From NCBI GenBank assembly GCA_023254555.1, contig JALRLI010000049.1, positions 1 through 7,569 of the forward strand: DNA of 7,569 bases, read 5' to 3'. Position numbers and translations under genes: made by a program. This document shows, one piece after another, positions 6,050 through 7,569 of the stretch; the stretch's first letter is position 1, and each line of letters opens with the position of its first letter. The DNA comes from Microbacteriaceae bacterium. Lineage in GTDB: Bacteria; Actinomycetota; Actinomycetes; Actinomycetales; Microbacteriaceae. A model generated the notes under the pieces. The model worked only from the letters and a program-made list of their open reading frames with translations. It was not told the origin of the DNA and made no database searches.

Positions 6050-6080
6050 GAAGCGAGCAGCCGGGGGATTAGCTCGTTTC
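6050..6080 (+). terminator. Hairpin between the convergent pntB and TauE/SafE genes, weak terminator candidate
   Basis: GAAGCGAGC (6050-6058) pairs with GCTCGTTTC (6072-6080) over nine positions with one G-U wobble, around a 13-nt loop. It starts two bases after the pntB stop and extends into the 3' end of the opposing gene. No U-tract follows on either strand, so it is not a canonical intrinsic terminator. It may stabilise the pntAB 3' end or act as a U-tract-less terminator. Confidence 0.35.
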
Positions 6081-6863
6081 GCGCCGTTGCTTGAGGTGGG
6101 TCATCACCATGCGAATCGCGGCGAAGGCGAGCAGCAGTGAGAGCAGAATATTGCCGAGCTGCGGGTCAACCGCGTGTGCAGCGAGCGCACCAAGCGGGGT
6201 GAGCGCGGCGGCGGCGAGGCCTGTGATGGTGGCTGAACGAACATCGACAAAACTGCGGCGGTAGTTTGCGAGCGTGCCAGAGAGTGCACCGGGAATCATC
6301 ATCACCAGCGAGGTGCCTTTCGCAACGAGATCGCTCGACCCAAAGAAGATGATGAGCGCTGGCACGACGACGAGTCCGCCTCCCACACCGAGCAAACCGG
6401 CGATGGTTCCGGTGAAGGTGCCGAGAAGAAAGAGCGCGAGAGCACTCACGAAGTTCCAGGTCATGGATGCTCCGCGGTCAGGCTCGCTGAACCAGAGTGA
6501 CACCACGAGCACCGCTTGCAGTGAGACAAAGAACCAGAGCAGCGTTGATTGCGGAATTCGACTCATTAAATAGGTGCCGAGCTGGGCGCCAATAACCGCG
6601 CCAACCGCGAGCACCAGAGCCGCGAGCCAATCAACCTGGTTTGAAAATGCGTAGCCGAGGCAGCCAATCGCTGCTGCGGGGATGATTGCAGCGAGCGAGG
6701 TCGCAGCCGCTACACGCTGCGTCATTCCAGCGAAAATGACGAGAGCCGGAACCATGATGATTCCGCCGCCCACGCCGAACATGCCCGCCAGAAAACCGCC
6801 CGCTAACCCGATGAAAACGAAAACCCACCAGCCGGAGCCCGAGTTCAGCCGGTTTTCAGTCAT
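6069..6863 (-). CDS. TauE/SafE (TSUP) family membrane permease
   Basis: This is an integral membrane protein of the TauE/SafE sulfite/organosulfonate exporter-like family, 264 residues from the chosen start. It shows the family's internal duplication. GLAGGFLAGMFGVGGGIIMV (19-38) in the first half is echoed by GTIAGLLGVGGGLVVVPAL (152-170) in the second. About eight hydrophobic helices are visible, and the C-terminus is basic (HLKQRRETS). The substrate cannot be told from the sequence; sulfite, sulfonates and other small anions are known for relatives. The frame extends upstream to a TTG at 6902, adding 13 residues, but that stretch lacks a Shine-Dalgarno site and resembles no part of the family. 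I prefer ATG at 6863, which has a TACGCT hexamer six bases before it, consistent with a leaderless start. The gene diverges from a TetR-family regulator that may control it. Confidence 0.88.
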   Translation of the reverse strand: MTENRLNSGSGWWVFVFIGLAGGFLAGMFGVGGGIIMVPALVIFAGMTQRVAAATSLAAIIPAAAIGCLGYAFSNQVDWLAALVLAVGAVIGAQLGTYLMSRIPQSTLLWFFVSLQAVLVVSLWFSEPDRGASMTWNFVSALALFLLGTFTGTIAGLLGVGGGLVVVPALIIFFGSSDLVAKGTSLVMMIPGALSGTLANYRRSFVDVRSATITGLAAAALTPLGALAAHAVDPQLGNILLSLLLAFAAIRMVMTHLKQRRETS

Positions 6864-6869
6864 CTGACA

Positions 6870-6875
6870 AGCGTA
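6870..6875 (-). promoter_or_regulatory. Candidate -10 hexamer (TACGCT) of the TauE/SafE gene, leaderless start
   Basis: TACGCT on the minus strand is followed by six bases (TGTCAG) and then ATG at 6863. If the true start is the upstream TTG this call fails. A competing -10-like TAAGTT lies on the minus strand at 6922-6927, which would give a leader of roughly 50 nt. Confidence 0.35.
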
Positions 6876-6918
6876 ACCCAGCGGTCGCGCCAGAACTGGC
6901 AATAGAGACGCAGTGGCA

Positions 6919-6949
6919 CTTAACTTACGTTTACTCAGGTGTAGTTAAG
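6919..6949. promoter_or_regulatory. Inverted repeat between the TauE/SafE and TetR genes, candidate TetR operator
   Basis: CTTAACT (6919-6925) and AGTTAAG (6943-6949) are perfect 7-bp inverse complements with a 17-nt spacer, and their centres are 24 bp apart. The right arm falls just upstream of the candidate tetR -10 (6960-6965), where a bound repressor would block transcription. The left arm overlaps a possible -10 (TAAGTT) for the divergent transporter. Divergent regulator/target pairs of the TetR family often share such an operator. The long spacer is unusual for one dimer site and may mean two half-sites or a chance match. Confidence 0.4.
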
Positions 6950-6959
6950 AGTTCTGCTC

Positions 6960-6965
6960 TAGGCT
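6960..6965 (+). promoter_or_regulatory. Candidate -10 hexamer (TAGGCT) of the TetR-family gene
   Basis: TAGGCT is followed by seven bases (TGGAGCT) and then ATG at 6973, one base longer than the other leaderless-type starts in the window. The same hexamer precedes the left-edge gene. A short GGAG only two bases before the ATG is too close to act as a normal Shine-Dalgarno site. Confidence 0.4.
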
Positions 6966-6972
6966 TGGAGCT

Positions 6973-7569
6973 ATGGCGAACAGACCCAAACCGAAATTCG
7001 GCGATGCACTCTCGTACACCGAAACCGATTGGTTGAGATACGGGGAAGTCGCCAACCCTTCAACCAGACAGAAGATGATTTTGCTCGGAATCGAACAGGT
7101 CGTTGAAGTAGGTCCGGTCGATTTTTCGGCGGTAGCGGTGTGTGACCGGCTGGACATCAAGCACCCGATGGTGAACCACTATTTTGGAAACCGCGATAAC
7201 TTTCTCTCCGAAATCACCTGGTGGGCCTACCAAGACTGGGTTCGAGCAGTGAACCGCAACTTTCGCAGCGCCCCTGCCGATCCTCGCAAACGGCTCAAGG
7301 CGTTCATCAACGGCGAGATTGACTGGGCAAAAAAGATGGGTGCGGTGCTGATTTTGATTCACTACCCGCTCGTTTCACAGAGCACTCTCACCACAATCAC
7401 CGAAGAGCACCAAGCTGAAATGCAGCGGTACTTTGAGTACCATCTGGCGCTCATCACACTCTGCGTGAGTGACATTCGTAACGGCACGGTCAGCCCAATC
7501 GATTTTGATGAGCACACGGTTCCAAAGGGAAAGCTGTTGAAAAAGCCGAGCAATTTCTTGACGGCAACT
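6973..7569 (+). CDS. TetR/AcrR-family transcriptional regulator, partial (N-terminal 199 residues)
   Basis: The frame runs from ATG at 6973 for 199 codons to the right edge, so the C-terminus is missing. An N-terminal arm of about 28 polar residues precedes a TetR-type DNA-binding domain. Helix 1 is STRQKMILLGIEQVVEVG (30-47). The helix-turn-helix runs from VDFSAVAVCDRL (49-60) through DIKHPMVNHYFGNRDNFLSE (61-80), where the HPMVNHYFGNRDNF segment matches the family's recognition-helix/YF signature. Residues from about 83 on are helical with several Trp and His and should form the ligand-binding and dimerisation domain; the ligand is unknown. An internal Met35 is a poor start because it would remove part of helix 1. 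The gene diverges from the TauE/SafE gene with 109 nt between the ATGs. The intergenic inverted repeat suggests autoregulation and control of the transporter, which is inference. Confidence 0.88.
   Translation, partial: MANRPKPKFGDALSYTETDWLRYGEVANPSTRQKMILLGIEQVVEVGPVDFSAVAVCDRLDIKHPMVNHYFGNRDNFLSEITWWAYQDWVRAVNRNFRSAPADPRKRLKAFINGEIDWAKKMGAVLILIHYPLVSQSTLTTITEEHQAEMQRYFEYHLALITLCVSDIRNGTVSPIDFDEHTVPKGKLLKKPSNFLTAT

Noticed and set aside
6864..6902. TTG at 6902 as the start of the TauE/SafE protein
   Set aside because: It adds 13 residues with no family resemblance, and no Shine-Dalgarno site precedes it. The ATG at 6863 has a well-placed hexamer and a normal N-terminus.
1..7569. Search for tRNA or rRNA genes, CRISPR arrays, IS elements, phage genes or a novel defence cassette
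   Set aside because: Nearly all the sequence is accounted for by housekeeping-type genes with short spacers. I saw no tandem spaced repeats, no transposase or integrase motifs, no cloverleaf-like sequence and no unassigned gene cluster.

Overview
The window reads as an ordinary chromosomal segment of a moderately GC-rich actinobacterium. The adjacency of a HadA-like (UPF0336) protein, a HadB-like MaoC dehydratase and murB is a typical actinobacterial neighbourhood. The probable use of leaderless mRNAs, with a TANNNT hexamer six bases before ATG, fits as well. A member of the Microbacteriaceae is plausible, but this is inference and no marker in the window fixes the genus. There are nine protein-coding genes, two of them cut by the window edges. 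I see no RNA gene, mobile element, CRISPR array or phage signature.

Left block, all on the minus strand (1-2893). In the direction of transcription it runs: a DUF3817-type small membrane protein (2893-2435); then the tight unit hadA-like (2399-1953), hadB-like (1950-1525) and murB (1528-446); then a membrane-anchored protein of unknown function (399 to the left edge). The hadA/hadB gap is 2 nt and hadB/murB overlap as ATGA. HadA and HadB together should form an (R)-3-hydroxyacyl dehydratase. MurB makes UDP-MurNAc for peptidoglycan. The unit therefore ties a lipid step to cell-wall precursor supply.

Central block, plus strand (3107-6048). pntA and pntB encode a membrane proton-translocating NAD(P) transhydrogenase, with subunit alpha fused in the E. 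coli style. The two genes overlap by one base (TAATG) and each has a good Shine-Dalgarno site. A 213-nt divergent intergenic region separates pntA from the DUF3817 gene. It carries a near-perfect 23-bp palindrome just upstream of the likely pntA promoter, which is a good candidate operator.

Right block (6049-7569). A TauE/SafE (TSUP) family membrane permease on the minus strand converges on pntB, with a hairpin between them. It diverges from a TetR-family regulator on the plus strand, which runs off the right edge. A 7-bp-arm inverted repeat lies between the two genes and may be the regulator's operator.

I did not find an undescribed system. The most notable signals are regulatory: a recurrent leaderless promoter/start arrangement at five genes, and two candidate operators.
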